From assembly GCA_934757865.1 (NCBI GenBank), contig CAKVLS010000005.1, positions 1-64,000 on the forward strand: a stretch of DNA of 64,000 nt, given 5' to 3'. The DNA comes from an uncultured Clostridia bacterium (GTDB taxonomy: Bacteria > Bacillota > Clostridia > Christensenellales > UBA1242). A model generated the notes under the pieces. It saw only the letters and a list, made by a program, of their open reading frames with translations. It had not been told where the DNA came from and searched no databases. Of the stretch, positions 44,820 through 53,583 are shown piece by piece. Each line of letters opens with the position of its first letter. Within the stretch, counting starts at the first letter, position 1. The position numbers and the translations under genes are program-made.

Positions 44820-46133
44820 ATGAAAAATTACATTGAAATTTTGGATGTAGTCGGCAGACAAGTGCTAGACTCAAGAGGCAACCCAACAGTTGAGGTTGAA
44901 GTAGTTTTGGACGGAGGATTTACCGGCAGAGCCGCTGTTCCTAGTGGTGCATCAACAGGTTCATTTGAGGCAGTTGAGCTAAGAGATGGAGACAAATCTA
45001 AATACCTAGGAAAATCAGTAGAAAAAGCTGTAAACGCTGTAAACACAGAACTAAAAAATCTAGTTGTTGGTATGAACGCTCTAAACCAAGTAGAAATAGA
45101 TAACGCAATGATAGCTCTAGACGGAACACCTAACAAAGGCAGACTAGGCGCTAACGCAATACTAGGCGTATCACTAGCTGTTGCAAAAGCAGCTGCAGAA
45201 GCTTGCGGACTACCACTATATAACTATATCGGCGGATGCAATGCATGCACACTACCAGTACCTATGATGAATATCCTAAACGGTGGTAAACACGCTGACA
45301 ACAGTGTCAATGTTCAAGAGTTTATGATTATGCCAGTTGGCGCAAAATCATTTGCTGAGTGCCTAAGATGGTGCGCAGAAGTATTCCACAACCTAAAATC
45401 AGTTTTGAAAGCAAAAGGTTACGCAACATCAGTTGGTGATGAAGGCGGCTTTGCTCCAAACCTAAAGAGTGATGAAGAAGCTCTTCAAAGCATTGTAGAA
45501 GCAATCGAAAAAGCTGGTTACAAGCCAGGTAAAGATATTTGCATCGCTATAGACGCAGCAGCTACTGAGATGTATGACGAGGCTAAAAAGATTGGTCACG
45601 AGGGTAACTACTACTTCTGGAAGACAGGTAAAGAGTTTACTTGTGATGAGATGATAGCTTACTGGGACGAGATGGCAAGCAAATACCCAATCATTTCTCT
45701 AGAAGATGGTCTTGCAGAAGAAGACTGGGAAGGCTGGAAGAAGATGACAGCTCATCTTGGCAAAAAGATTCAACTAGTAGGTGATGACCTATTCGTAACT
45801 AACACCAAGAGACTAAGCAAAGGTATAGACCTTGGAGTTACAAACTCAATCCTTATCAAGCTTAACCAAATCGGTACTTTGACCGAAACTCTTAACGCTA
45901 TCCAAATGGCAAACAGAGCTGGCTACACAGCAGTGGTATCACACAGAAGTGGCGAGACAGAAGATGTAACAATCGCTGACCTATCTGTAGCTCTTAACGC
46001 TGGTCAAATCAAGACTGGTGCTCCATCAAGAACTGATAGGGTTGCAAAATACAATCAACTACTAAGAATAGAAGAAGAACTAGGAAAAGCTGCTAAATAC
46101 CTTCGCAGAGACGCTTTCTTCAATCTTAAATAA
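44820..46133 (+). CDS. eno: Enolase
   Basis: Glycolytic enzyme interconverting 2-phosphoglycerate and phosphoenolpyruvate, 437 residues, a normal length. Motifs: ARQ-type start VVGRQVLDSRGNPTVEVEV, the GASTG loop (VPSGASTGSFEAVELRDGD), MNILNGGKHADNSVNVQEFMI, SVGDEGGFAPNL, ISLEDGLAEEDWEGW (metal ligands), VGDDLFVTN, ILIKLNQIGTLTE with the catalytic Lys, and the signature SHRSGETED. Codons favour CTA and ACA-type triplets but the gene looks highly expressed, with a strong promoter and terminator. It is a single gene, not in a glycolytic operon. Confidence 0.98.
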   Translation: MKNYIEILDVVGRQVLDSRGNPTVEVEVVLDGGFTGRAAVPSGASTGSFEAVELRDGDKSKYLGKSVEKAVNAVNTELKNLVVGMNALNQVEIDNAMIALDGTPNKGRLGANAILGVSLAVAKAAAEACGLPLYNYIGGCNACTLPVPMMNILNGGKHADNSVNVQEFMIMPVGAKSFAECLRWCAEVFHNLKSVLKAKGYATSVGDEGGFAPNLKSDEEALQSIVEAIEKAGYKPGKDICIAIDAAATEMYDEAKKIGHEGNYYFWKTGKEFTCDEMIAYWDEMASKYPIISLEDGLAEEDWEGWKKMTAHLGKKIQLVGDDLFVTNTKRLSKGIDLGVTNSILIKLNQIGTLTETLNAIQMANRAGYTAVVSHRSGETEDVTIADLSVALNAGQIKTGAPSRTDRVAKYNQLLRIEEELGKAAKYLRRDAFFNLK

Positions 46134-46146
46134 TATTGATTAAAAT

Positions 46147-46180
46147 AAAAAAGACATCATTAACTTGATGTCTTTTTTTT
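46147..46180. terminator. Bidirectional terminator of eno
   Basis: AAGACATCA (46151-46159) pairs with TGATGTCTT (46166-46174), with A run before and T run after. The rest of the gap to 46420 is AT-rich with no visible gene. Confidence 0.9.
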
Positions 46181-46420
46181 GTTGTTTTTATTATCTTGTT
46201 TTTGAACATTATAAGCAATAAGTTATTTAACAACTAATAAAGAAATTTATTATTTTAATTTGATATGATAATTACAGCCATAATTATTGCCTATTTAGCA
46301 TCTAGCACAAGAAGTCTATAATCCTAATACAAAAATTAAAGTAACGATATAATCCATAATATTATTATCACAACTTAAAAATAAGTTGCTTTTTATATTA
46401 CAAAACTTTATTTATAATGA

Positions 46421-48001
46421 CTAAATTCTATTATATAGCTTTTCGCCCTTTGTTTTTAGGACGGTAAAAGATATCATAAGAAGCAGTGCATACATACCAA
46501 CATAAATAGCAAGGACAACAGATTCCGCAAGTTTTAGCGAAGATGTCGCCCCCACAGCGGCTACATTAAGTATTACTCCGCCGATATTAACTATAAATAT
46601 AGGAAGCCCAGACTTAACTACTTCAGAAATGTTTTGCCACTCTATTTTAGGATAAAGTAAGTTTACCATAAGTCCCACGCAGGACATTGAAAGACTTGCA
46701 AACATAGGGACTACAAATAGTGCAATACCTGTAAGCACGCCAAAGTATGCATTAAAGAAAATCATTGTAAGCGTAGATGCTGCTAGACAGAACGGCAAGT
46801 CCAAAATAAAGTTAAATAAAATCTTAGCCGCAAATATATTGTTTATTTTTACCGGTAGAGATTTGGTTAAATAAAAGTTTTTACCCTCGCTACTAATGCT
46901 AGCACTTGTTGTATTGCCTATAACCACCATTGCAGTTAGCGCACATATAAGTACCATCGCAAAAGTTATATCGCTCGCCATCTCGCCAGTAAAAGCCTTC
47001 TCTGCATGGCTTATATATAGAATAATCGGTGCGATAACCGAAATGATAAGTCCAAAAGTTGTATTAAGCACCCAAGAAGGATATGAAAAGTACTGCCTAA
47101 ATTCTTTTTTGATTAGTGCAGGCATAACTCCAGATTGCTTATAACTAGCAGCTCTTTTTGATATAGCAAAATTGCTAACAGCAAGTCTTTTGTTAATTCT
47201 ATCATAAGACGCTATAACTAGCCACAAAACGCCGCCGAACACAGCCGCTGTAATCGCTACAAGAAGTACAATATCAAGCACTGAGCCCCTTATAAAGCCT
47301 GTAATATACATTGCCATGCTAGGCAAAACGTATCTTGCGACTTTGATGAAGTTAACTCCGCTGTTTGCCAAAAATTTTGAAATCTGGTCAAAGTAAGTAA
47401 TAAATAATAAGTATGCCGCAAAAAATAGTAACGCAACAACGACAATCAATGCATTTTTATGCTTTACTCTGCTGGCAATAGCCAAAAATCCAAGACCTAT
47501 CAATAGTCCTATACTTGTAGGGATGATAGGAACAATCAAAAATCCAATTAGTGCAGATATAGTCCCAAGCACGGTCATAGGTGAGTATACGAGATACAAT
47601 ACAACCGCTGAGAAAAATGTGATAAACGCATACAAAAGTCCTAGCAAGAATACACTTGCTATCTTAGAGCAAACGACTTGCCACTTTGGTATAGGTAACG
47701 AGCCTAGTAGTTCGTAGTCTTTTGTTTTGAAAATATATCCGCTACCAGATATCGCCATCATAATAACAATAAATAATATTGTTGTTATACCGCTCTGGAT
47801 AAAGATATAATCTGTGAGGTTAAGGGCTGCAAAAACTTGCACGGCGGACCTATATGAAACAAACATCGCCGCCATAATAAGCCCCATAATCAATATTGGA
47901 AAAGTCAAACTTGCCGCTTTGCCTTTTTTGGTCTTAGCTCTAAATGTATTTTTTAACATGGTGACAAAGTTGACTTTTATCATCCTAAATACATTATTCA
48001 T
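46421..48001 (-). CDS. ABC transporter permease (ABC-2 exporter type)
   Basis: Integral membrane protein of 526 residues with about 12 hydrophobic segments (for example 30-48, 70-90, 115-140, 145-175, 183-205, 240-268, 310-335). It resembles the large ABC-2 type exporter permeases of Firmicutes, about 500 residues long, with the ASISSEGKNFYLTKSLPV motif near 370 that is common in this group. It overlaps the ATPase gene upstream by 8 bases, so the two form one transporter. The substrate is unknown; exporters of peptides or antimicrobials are common in this class. Confidence 0.85.
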   Translation of the reverse strand: MNNVFRMIKVNFVTMLKNTFRAKTKKGKAASLTFPILIMGLIMAAMFVSYRSAVQVFAALNLTDYIFIQSGITTILFIVIMMAISGSGYIFKTKDYELLGSLPIPKWQVVCSKIASVFLLGLLYAFITFFSAVVLYLVYSPMTVLGTISALIGFLIVPIIPTSIGLLIGLGFLAIASRVKHKNALIVVVALLFFAAYLLFITYFDQISKFLANSGVNFIKVARYVLPSMAMYITGFIRGSVLDIVLLVAITAAVFGGVLWLVIASYDRINKRLAVSNFAISKRAASYKQSGVMPALIKKEFRQYFSYPSWVLNTTFGLIISVIAPIILYISHAEKAFTGEMASDITFAMVLICALTAMVVIGNTTSASISSEGKNFYLTKSLPVKINNIFAAKILFNFILDLPFCLAASTLTMIFFNAYFGVLTGIALFVVPMFASLSMSCVGLMVNLLYPKIEWQNISEVVKSGLPIFIVNIGGVILNVAAVGATSSLKLAESVVLAIYVGMYALLLMISFTVLKTKGEKLYNRI

Positions 48002-48701
48002 TTTCTAACTCCAAGAATATATTTTCAAGACCTTTGTCTCCCTTAACATCTTGCATCTTGCCGCTACCTACAAGCTTGCCGTTTTTGATTATAATTACAT
48101 TGCTACACAACTTTTCGGCAACTTCTAGTACGTGTGTCGAAAACAAAACAGCAGCACCATTTTCTACCTCTTCTTGCATTATTTTCTTAAACTCATGACT
48201 TACCTTAGGGTCAAGTCCCACAAAAGGCTCGTCAAATATGTATAGCTTAGGTTTATGTACAAGAACAGATATTATAGCTATTTTTTGCTTCATACCATGT
48301 GAGTATGAGCTAATAGGAGCTTTTAGTGCTTCAACTAGTTCCAATCTCTTAGAATACTCTTCTATCCTAGATTTTCGAGTAGCACTATCTACCTTAAATA
48401 CATCTGCAATAAAGTTAAGGTAATCGATACCTTTTAGGCTCTCATAAAGATCAGGATTGTCTGGCAAATAGCCAACTATTTTTTTGACCTCAAGAGGCTC
48501 TTTTTTGATAGAGTGTCCGTCTACTGTAATATCTCCGCCGTCTATACCAATAAGTCCAACGATAGCTTTAAGTGTAGTAGTTTTTCCGGCGCCGTTGTGA
48601 CCGATAAACGCTGTAATATCTCCACTGTTTACCTCAAAAGATATATCATCAACAGCCTTTTTGCTGCCATACTTTTTTACTAAATTAGTTACTTTTAACA
48701 T
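47994..48701 (-). CDS. ABC transporter ATP-binding protein
   Basis: Nucleotide-binding subunit of 235 residues. Walker A GHNGAGKTT (about 34-42), Q-loop region GYLPDNPDLYESL, signature YSHGMKQKIAI (SHGMKQ in place of LSGGQ, usual in this exporter group), Walker B KLYIFDEPFVGLDP, and the switch His in LFSTHVLE. It partners with the permease at 46421-48001. The ATG follows GGAGGA by 5 bases and overlaps the end of the upstream GNAT gene by 17 bases, so the three genes form one operon. Confidence 0.95.
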   Translation of the reverse strand: MLKVTNLVKKYGSKKAVDDISFEVNSGDITAFIGHNGAGKTTTLKAIVGLIGIDGGDITVDGHSIKKEPLEVKKIVGYLPDNPDLYESLKGIDYLNFIADVFKVDSATRKSRIEEYSKRLELVEALKAPISSYSHGMKQKIAIISVLVHKPKLYIFDEPFVGLDPKVSHEFKKIMQEEVENGAAVLFSTHVLEVAEKLCSNVIIIKNGKLVGSGKMQDVKGDKGLENIFLELENE

Positions 48702-49161
48702 TTCTCCTCCTTACATTCCATGTACGCCAAATTTCGTCATCTACAAAGCTTGCATCTTCAAATAGCCCAGCAACCTTTGTCCAAAATTTTATAGCCCTAG
48801 GATTGGTAAATCTTGTAGCGAATGTGAACTCGCCATCAAACAGCTCGGTTACACTTTTTACAAAGTAAATGCTATTGCCGTCTTTTCTAAACTCAGGACG
48901 AACATAAAACTCCGCAAAGTCATATAAGTTGTCCTCTAGCTCTCGTATTAGTGCAAGCCCTGCGACTTCTCCGTCTACAACAAGATACAAAGGGAATCTG
49001 TCTTTATCTATAAAATAAACATCAAACCACCTATAGATAGGGGTTCCGTTTTTATCAAATTTTATGTCCGGGTCAAACTCCGAGAGTTCCGTTAGATACT
49101 CATTTAGCATCTTGCGGGTTACTTCAGCCTTTGACTTTGGAACAACCACAAGCCCTTTCAT
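48685..49161 (-). CDS. GNAT-family acetyltransferase, 158 residues
   Basis: The protein (MKGLVVVPKSKAEVTRKMLNEYLTELSEFD...) has the GNAT pattern: strands LYLVVDGEVAGLALIREL near 60-78, the partner motif YDFAEFYVRPEFRKDGNSIYFVKSVTE in place of motif A (the Gly-rich loop is degenerate), and FTNPRAIKFWTKVAG at the end. The start is the ATG at 49161 with GAGGAGAGGG directly upstream; an in-frame TTG five codons further upstream overlaps that ribosome site and is rejected. First gene of a three-gene operon with the ABC exporter. Extended -10 TGGTATACT lies about 20 bases upstream. Confidence 0.75.
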   Translation of the reverse strand: MKGLVVVPKSKAEVTRKMLNEYLTELSEFDPDIKFDKNGTPIYRWFDVYFIDKDRFPLYLVVDGEVAGLALIRELEDNLYDFAEFYVRPEFRKDGNSIYFVKSVTELFDGEFTFATRFTNPRAIKFWTKVAGLFEDASFVDDEIWRTWNVRRRNVKSN

Positions 49162-49269
49162 ATTCCCTCTCCTCAAAAAAAGTATACCACACTTTATTCC
49201 CTCGTCCTACAAAAAATGCATCTTTAATAACCAAAAATTGATGTTTTTGACGCAAAATAGCCAAAATAT

Positions 49270-49298
49270 TTGGCTAGAAACAAATTTTATGCTAATAT
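49270..49298 (+). promoter_or_regulatory. dcd promoter
   Basis: TTGGCT (49270-49275), 17-base spacer ending in TGC, -10 TAATAT (49293-49298), extended -10. Followed by AGGAGA and ATG at 49324. Confidence 0.6.
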
Positions 49299-49323
49299 CT
49301 TTTTTACATGAGGAGAAAAATCA

Positions 49324-49845
49324 ATGATTACCGGAAAAGAGATAAAAAGACAAATAGAGCTTGGGAATATAGTTATTAAACCTTTTGACGAGAGCCGTCT
49401 TAACCCAAATAGTTATAACATCACACTTAACAATGAGCTAGTTGTATATGACGAAAATGTGCTAGATATGAAAAAGCCAAACAAGACACACAAAGTAATA
49501 ATCCCAGAAGAAGGCCTTGTGTTAGAGCCTAACAAGTTGTACCTTGGCAGAACTAACGAATATACAGAGACACGCAATTTTGTACCTTGTATAGATGGTA
49601 GATCATCTATCGGCAGACTTGGATTGTTTATCCACGCAACCGCAGGCTTTGGTGATGTTGGATTTAAGGGCACTTGGGCACTAGAGATTCAATGCATTCA
49701 ACCTATTAGAATTTATCCAAACACCGAGATAGGTCAACTATACTACGAGCAAGTTCAGGGCGAACAAACTCTATACTCAGGCAAATACCTTAACCAAATA
49801 GACGCCACTCCTAGCAAAATGAATATGGACTTTGACAAAAGATAA
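49324..49845 (+). CDS. dcd: dCTP deaminase
   Basis: Deaminates dCTP to dUTP (or dUMP in bifunctional members), 173 residues. The family core is clear: SRLNPNSYNITL at the start, then CIDGRSSIGRLGLFIHATAGFGDVGFKGTWALEIQ (about 97-131) with the catalytic Glu, and the trimer-forming end GEQTLYSGKYLNQIDATPSKMNMDFDKR. The ATG follows AGGAG by about 8 bases. Single gene with promoter and terminator. It complements the dCMP deaminase at 26.6 kb in supplying dUMP. Confidence 0.95.
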   Translation: MITGKEIKRQIELGNIVIKPFDESRLNPNSYNITLNNELVVYDENVLDMKKPNKTHKVIIPEEGLVLEPNKLYLGRTNEYTETRNFVPCIDGRSSIGRLGLFIHATAGFGDVGFKGTWALEIQCIQPIRIYPNTEIGQLYYEQVQGEQTLYSGKYLNQIDATPSKMNMDFDKR

Positions 49846-49876
49846 GCTTTGGGAATTTTGAAAAAATACAACAAAT

Positions 49877-49909
49877 AAAAAGTAGCATATATGTTATGCT
49901 ACTTTTTTA
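49877..49909. terminator. Terminator of dcd (bidirectional)
   Basis: AGTAGCATA (49881-49889) pairs with TATGCTACT (49895-49903), A run before and T run after. It also stands downstream of the convergent phosphatase gene. Confidence 0.9.
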
Positions 49910-49935
49910 TTTTCCTATATATTAAAGTCATCTTT

Positions 49936-50652
49936 TTACTTTTTAGTCTTAGTATTTTTATCAAGAGCTTTTAGGAGTTCTTCGCTATTTGCACCTATAT
50001 GCTTATACTTTTTGTTTAGGATATAACCGCCGGCATTTTTTACCAAGTGCTGCCCGGGGATATAGTCCCAAAGAGTTTCTTTTCTAAACACAGTGCCACC
50101 AACAAGTCCTCTTGCCGTCCACGCAAAGTTGATTGACGAGCATCCCAAATCTCTATAAAGTGGCGAAACCTCAAACATCTCAGCAGGTCCCGGCAATCTA
50201 ACTGGGTCTTCGTACACATATATACATTTGTTAGGGCTGTCACTACTTACATGCATCTCTTTGCCATTAAAATATGACTTTTCTTCATCGGCGGTATATA
50301 GCTCGCCTAGCTTTGGCAAATAGATACAAGTTGCATGCATTTTGCAATCTTTGATGCAAGTTATTTGAATACCCCAAAGAGGAAGCCCATGGGCAAAATT
50401 GATTGTGCCATCTATAGGGTCAAGCACGAAGCAATTTTCGGTTAGCTTTTTGTCGCTGTTATACTCTTCTGACACAATGCCAAAGTCAGGAAAATCCCTT
50501 TTCAATCTGTCAGTTATAAACTTCTCTATCTCATAATCAAAGTTGGTAACTAGGTCTCCTTTGTCGTCCTTGGCACTAACCTGCACATCATTGGTTATTA
50601 ACTTCGCCGCCCTTTTGACTAGTTTTATCAAATATTTTAGTTCGTTATTCAT
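49936..50652 (-). CDS. Inositol monophosphatase family protein
   Basis: Mg2+-dependent, Li+-sensitive phosphatase fold, 238 residues. The metal sites are visible: DKGDLVTNFDYEIEKFI near 29-45, IVSEEYNSD with the acidic pair, FVLDPIDGTINFAHGLPLWG (about 74-93), and LWDYIPGQHLVKNAGG (about 194-209). Members act on inositol phosphates, 3'-phosphoadenosine 5'-phosphate or fructose bisphosphate, and the sequence does not decide which. The start overlaps the upstream metallophosphoesterase gene by 8 bases, so they form one operon. Confidence 0.88.
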   Translation of the reverse strand: MNNELKYLIKLVKRAAKLITNDVQVSAKDDKGDLVTNFDYEIEKFITDRLKRDFPDFGIVSEEYNSDKKLTENCFVLDPIDGTINFAHGLPLWGIQITCIKDCKMHATCIYLPKLGELYTADEEKSYFNGKEMHVSSDSPNKCIYVYEDPVRLPGPAEMFEVSPLYRDLGCSSINFAWTARGLVGGTVFRKETLWDYIPGQHLVKNAGGYILNKKYKHIGANSEELLKALDKNTKTKK

Positions 50653-51448
50653 TGCAAATATTTTTCTCCAAATTTACTCTTTTTTCAATAACATTTATCT
50701 TTTTGCCATCAGTTTCTACTAAAAAGTACACTCCGTCTGGTTTATTGTCAAAGTGCATATTTTCCGTCATAGAACCAACGACATACGCTGTGCAATTTCC
50801 GGCATTGATATATCTAGTCCAATGTTGATGCCCAGCAAAATAAGCTAAAACATTTTTACCCTTTAGGATCTCAATAAAATCTTCTCTATTGTCAAGCAAA
50901 GCCTCGTTTTTATGCCCTTCAAACCAGTAATTGCCAGTCATATCATCATCAAATAAGCTATAATGAGAAAAGATTATGCAAGGGGCATTGGTCTTCGCAA
51001 TATCTGCTTTTAGCCACTTAAAGTCCTCTTTTGGGAGATAGCCGTCAGAATATCCGTCCCAATCAGCAGATTCAAGTCTTAATCCTAAAAATATAAGATG
51101 CACTCCATCAATATCTACCGAATAGCTTAATGACTTTTTACCAAAGACTTCTTTTAATTTTTTCTCGCCAATAGCTGTAATATCATGATTACCAATAGCA
51201 TAATATGCAGGGACTCCAAAGCCCTTTATTTTTTCTAGCATTGTTTGCAGATTTGACAAGTTGTTTTTTCTAACTTTTTCATCTTGCACAATGTCCCCAA
51301 GGCACGCCACAAAATCTAAGCTTTCATTTTTTACATCAGCTATAAGCTGATCCAAGACTGGCCCCGCCAAATGACAAAGCTTGCGAGGAGTTTCCTCGGT
51401 ATATTTTTCTCTGTTATAATGCAAATCCGCAAAAACAATAAACTTCAA
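50645..51448 (-). CDS. Calcineurin-like metallophosphoesterase, TTG start
   Basis: Di-metal phosphoesterase of 267 residues. All family motifs are present: FADLHYNR, ACLGDIVQD, AIGNHDITA, FSHYSLFDD and AGHQHWTRYINAG. The start chosen is TTG at 51448, with GGGGAG about 7 bases upstream. An in-frame ATG at 51502 lies only a few bases past the TATAAT at 51509-51504 and would not be transcribed usefully. Shorter than typical ApaH or CpdA members in parts. Substrate unknown. It is co-transcribed with the inositol-phosphatase-like gene, so a shared phospho-substrate pathway is possible but unproven. Confidence 0.85.
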   Translation of the reverse strand: MKFIVFADLHYNREKYTEETPRKLCHLAGPVLDQLIADVKNESLDFVACLGDIVQDEKVRKNNLSNLQTMLEKIKGFGVPAYYAIGNHDITAIGEKKLKEVFGKKSLSYSVDIDGVHLIFLGLRLESADWDGYSDGYLPKEDFKWLKADIAKTNAPCIIFSHYSLFDDDMTGNYWFEGHKNEALLDNREDFIEILKGKNVLAYFAGHQHWTRYINAGNCTAYVVGSMTENMHFDNKPDGVYFLVETDGKKINVIEKRVNLEKNICNE

Positions 51449-51503
51449 GCTTTTCTCCCCTAATAGCACTTGCGATTTTTGTGCTAAAACTTTTACACTC
51501 AAA

Positions 51504-51509
51504 ATTATA
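51504..51509 (-). promoter_or_regulatory. -10 of the metallophosphoesterase operon
   Basis: Minus strand TATAAT at 51509-51504, start near 51497, leader of about 50 bases to the TTG start. No clear -35. Confidence 0.45.
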
Positions 51510-51613
51510 CAACAACTCTTTAATTTCGCAAATCAAAAAAGCCTTATTCATACGCTTTTATTTCTCCGCCCCAGAAAAACTACTCTCTCACCTCCGCTCA
51601 CCCTTTCCTTTCG

Positions 51614-51642
51614 TTGACTTTTCACGCACCAAGTGATATATT
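51614..51642 (+). promoter_or_regulatory. tRNA-Arg promoter
   Basis: TTGACT (51614-51619), 17-base spacer, TATATT (51637-51642). It reads first into the half tRNA at 51699 and then into the intact tRNA at 51865. Confidence 0.65.
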
Positions 51643-51694
51643 ATTACCGTTGAAAAGGTTAAACCTTTTATCACTTTGAGGGTAAATATACAAA

Positions 51695-51738
<44 letters not shown>

Positions 51739-51860
51739 TATCGACTTGGACAAAATAAAAACCTCTAAACACTCCTAAAACACTGACAATTTGCGCTTAC
51801 TTGAAACTCACATAAAACCAAAGTTCACCAAAAGTTCACCCAACCTTAACATATTCCTCA
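51739..51860. other. Segment between the tRNA half and the intact tRNA, likely element end
   Basis: AT-rich, no coding potential. It contains AAAGTTCACC twice in tandem (within about 51820-51842), like the short direct repeats near integrase-type attachment sites. Probably a relic of a site-specific mobile element. Confidence 0.4.
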
Positions 51861-51864
51861 ATAT

Positions 51865-51941
<77 letters not shown>

Positions 51942-51973
51942 AATTTGAAATTTAAGCTTTTTTAAGGAGCCTT

Positions 51974-52345
51974 ATGAATATAGAAATATTAAAACAAATT
52001 TTATATATTTACAATAATATCCTTGAAACTAACAAATGTTGGAATAGTAGGCCAATGACTTATGAAAATGATTACATAAAAGTTGTAAGTTTAGATGACT
52101 CCAACAATCATAATTCAGAAGATTATAATAAATTTAATAAAATGTGGAGTATTGTATATTCAGAAAAACAATCATTTATAAAATTAGAAAACTTTAAGCT
52201 TTTTCAAAATGAATTTAATGCTTACATTTCATCTGTTAATAAAGGTAAAAGCAAAGGATGCCTTGCTATTAGAATTCCAGACATGAAGGAATGCCCAAAT
52301 ATCGAAATAGCTAAAATAATTCTTGATTTTATTTTTAGTAAATAA
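51974..52345 (+). CDS. Hypothetical protein, 123 residues
   Basis: I do not recognise the family. The sequence is polar and Asn/Lys-rich with a helical start (MNIEILKQILYIYNNILETNKCW) and a helical end (MKECPNIEIAKIILDFIFSK). No signal peptide or clear membrane segment. The ATG follows AAGGAG by 7 bases. It begins 32 bases past the tRNA-Arg, first in the island, and is followed by a short AAAACG/CGTTTT hairpin with T run (about 52350-52376). Confidence 0.65.
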   Translation: MNIEILKQILYIYNNILETNKCWNSRPMTYENDYIKVVSLDDSNNHNSEDYNKFNKMWSIVYSEKQSFIKLENFKLFQNEFNAYISSVNKGKSKGCLAIRIPDMKECPNIEIAKIILDFIFSK

Positions 52346-52558
52346 GAAAAACGGCTAATTAAAGTCGTTTTTTATATTTATTGTTTTCCCGGACTATTAA
52401 TTAATATATTCTTTATATTTAATGTTAATGGCTATCAATCTCTTTCTAAATCTAGATTTATTAAAATCTATCTACTAATTGAATGATTAAAAAACGGCAT
52501 ACACAAAAAATAAGATGAAAAAATATACTTTTTTTATTTTGTGTGTTATCATAATTAT

Positions 52559-52996
52559 ATGAAGACTATGTATTATTTAACAAAAGCAAATGATGACGAT
52601 TTTGATTTTATAAAAAGAGCAAAAATTACAACGATTTTCGATTATGCAAAAAACATTTCTAATGAAGAAAGAGAGCAAATTTTATCCTATGTTGATAGGT
52701 TTACGAATAAATTTTTAAAGGATTATAGAATAATCAAAAATAAAAATGAAAAATTGGGAGTTTTTTTAGTTAGAGATTATGAAGACGGCGTTCTTCTTGA
52801 TGAAATTTATTTACTACCCCAATATCGTAATTTGGGCATAGGCTCGGATATCATAAAGAATGAACTCAAAAAACATAACAAGATGTATTTATATGTTTAC
52901 AAGGAAAATGTAAAAGCAGTTAATCTTTATAAGAGATTAGGTTTCCATGTTTTTGAAGACAAAAACGAAAGATATTTAATGTTATTTCTGAAATAG
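52559..52996 (+). CDS. GNAT-family N-acetyltransferase, 145 residues
   Basis: GNAT fold: YYLTKANDDDFDFIKRAKITT start, the central strand KLGVFLVRDYEDGVLLDEIYLLPQYRNLGIGSDIIKNELKK (about 63-103) with the acetyl-CoA loop QYRNLGIGS, and the closing NVKAVNLYKRLGFHVFEDKNERYLM. The start is taken as ATG 52559. No Shine-Dalgarno sequence is visible before it. An extended -10, TGTTATCAT (52544-52552), ends 6 bases upstream, so the message may be leaderless. An in-frame GTG at 52541 would lie in the promoter. Confidence 0.8.
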   Translation: MKTMYYLTKANDDDFDFIKRAKITTIFDYAKNISNEEREQILSYVDRFTNKFLKDYRIIKNKNEKLGVFLVRDYEDGVLLDEIYLLPQYRNLGIGSDIIKNELKKHNKMYLYVYKENVKAVNLYKRLGFHVFEDKNERYLMLFLK

Positions 52997-53063
52997 CACA
53001 ACAAAACCCATATTAACGGACGACCCCACGAAAAAACTTTTTCAAAAAGAATTTTTAACCCAT

Positions 53064-53095
53064 ACATCACACGCATTGTGTGATGTTATTTTTTT
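53064..53095 (+). terminator. Terminator after the 145-residue GNAT gene
   Basis: Nine-base perfect stem ACATCACAC/GTGTGATGT with loop GCATT, followed by TTATTTTTTT. Confidence 0.75.
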
Positions 53096-53439
53096 AACTT
53101 AATTTTAACAATGCCGTATAAACACATTCTTTACACCGACAAAAATATTTTTGCATAGTCGATTTATTAGTGAGTGGTATATCGGGGAAAAATAATTTTA
53201 GTATTTTTATTTATCAATCTCGTTTTACAGCCATTTAGTCAAACGAAAAAGATTTATACAAGCCAAATACATAATTCCCGCAACACACCCATTGTGTGTA
53301 ACGAGAAAACTTTTTTATTTTCTTACTTCAATAACAAATATATCTCTCGTGTGTTCACTATTTGAACACTCGGGAATATTTTTATATAAAAATTTTATCT
53401 ACTTCAAGAGTTCAGCATTTGAATTTAAAAAAAATTACA

Positions 53440-53476
53440 ATAAAAAATAACCCAATAAAAATTGAGTTATTTTTTA
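53440..53476 (-). terminator. Terminator of the restriction-modification operon
   Basis: AAAAAATAAC and GTTATTTTTT arms with inner CAAT/ATTG pairing, about 110 bases past the exonuclease stop. Works on either strand. Confidence 0.65.
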
Positions 53477-53583
53477 TGTAAGTTATTAAATTTTATATAC
53501 CGTCATATGTTTAAGGACAACTTCTTTCAAAAAGTTAAGGCTGTAAATTGAAAATCAATAAAATAATTATTTCTTTTCATTTG

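Larger units (their letters stand above)
52997..53583. other. 587-base hairpin-rich gap
   Basis: No convincing gene. It holds four stem-loops: ACATCACAC/GTGTGATGT at 53064-53086 followed by T (a terminator for the GNAT gene), ACACAC/GTGTGT at 53283-53299 with loop CCATT (the first has loop GCATT), GTGTTC/GAACAC at 53351-53369, and the A/T-rich terminator at 53440-53476. A short open frame at 53174-53365 has no ribosome site and is not called. Confidence 0.55.

Noticed and set aside
51449..51502. ATG at 51502 for the metallophosphoesterase
   Set aside because: It is only 2 bases past a TATAAT, while TTG 51448 has a strong ribosome site.
53174..53365. 63-residue open frame in the hairpin-rich gap
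   Set aside because: GTG-type start without ribosome site, low coding character, overlaps a hairpin.
52997..53583. Retron or CRISPR array in the hairpin-rich gap
   Set aside because: No reverse transcriptase gene, no regular repeat-spacer pattern.
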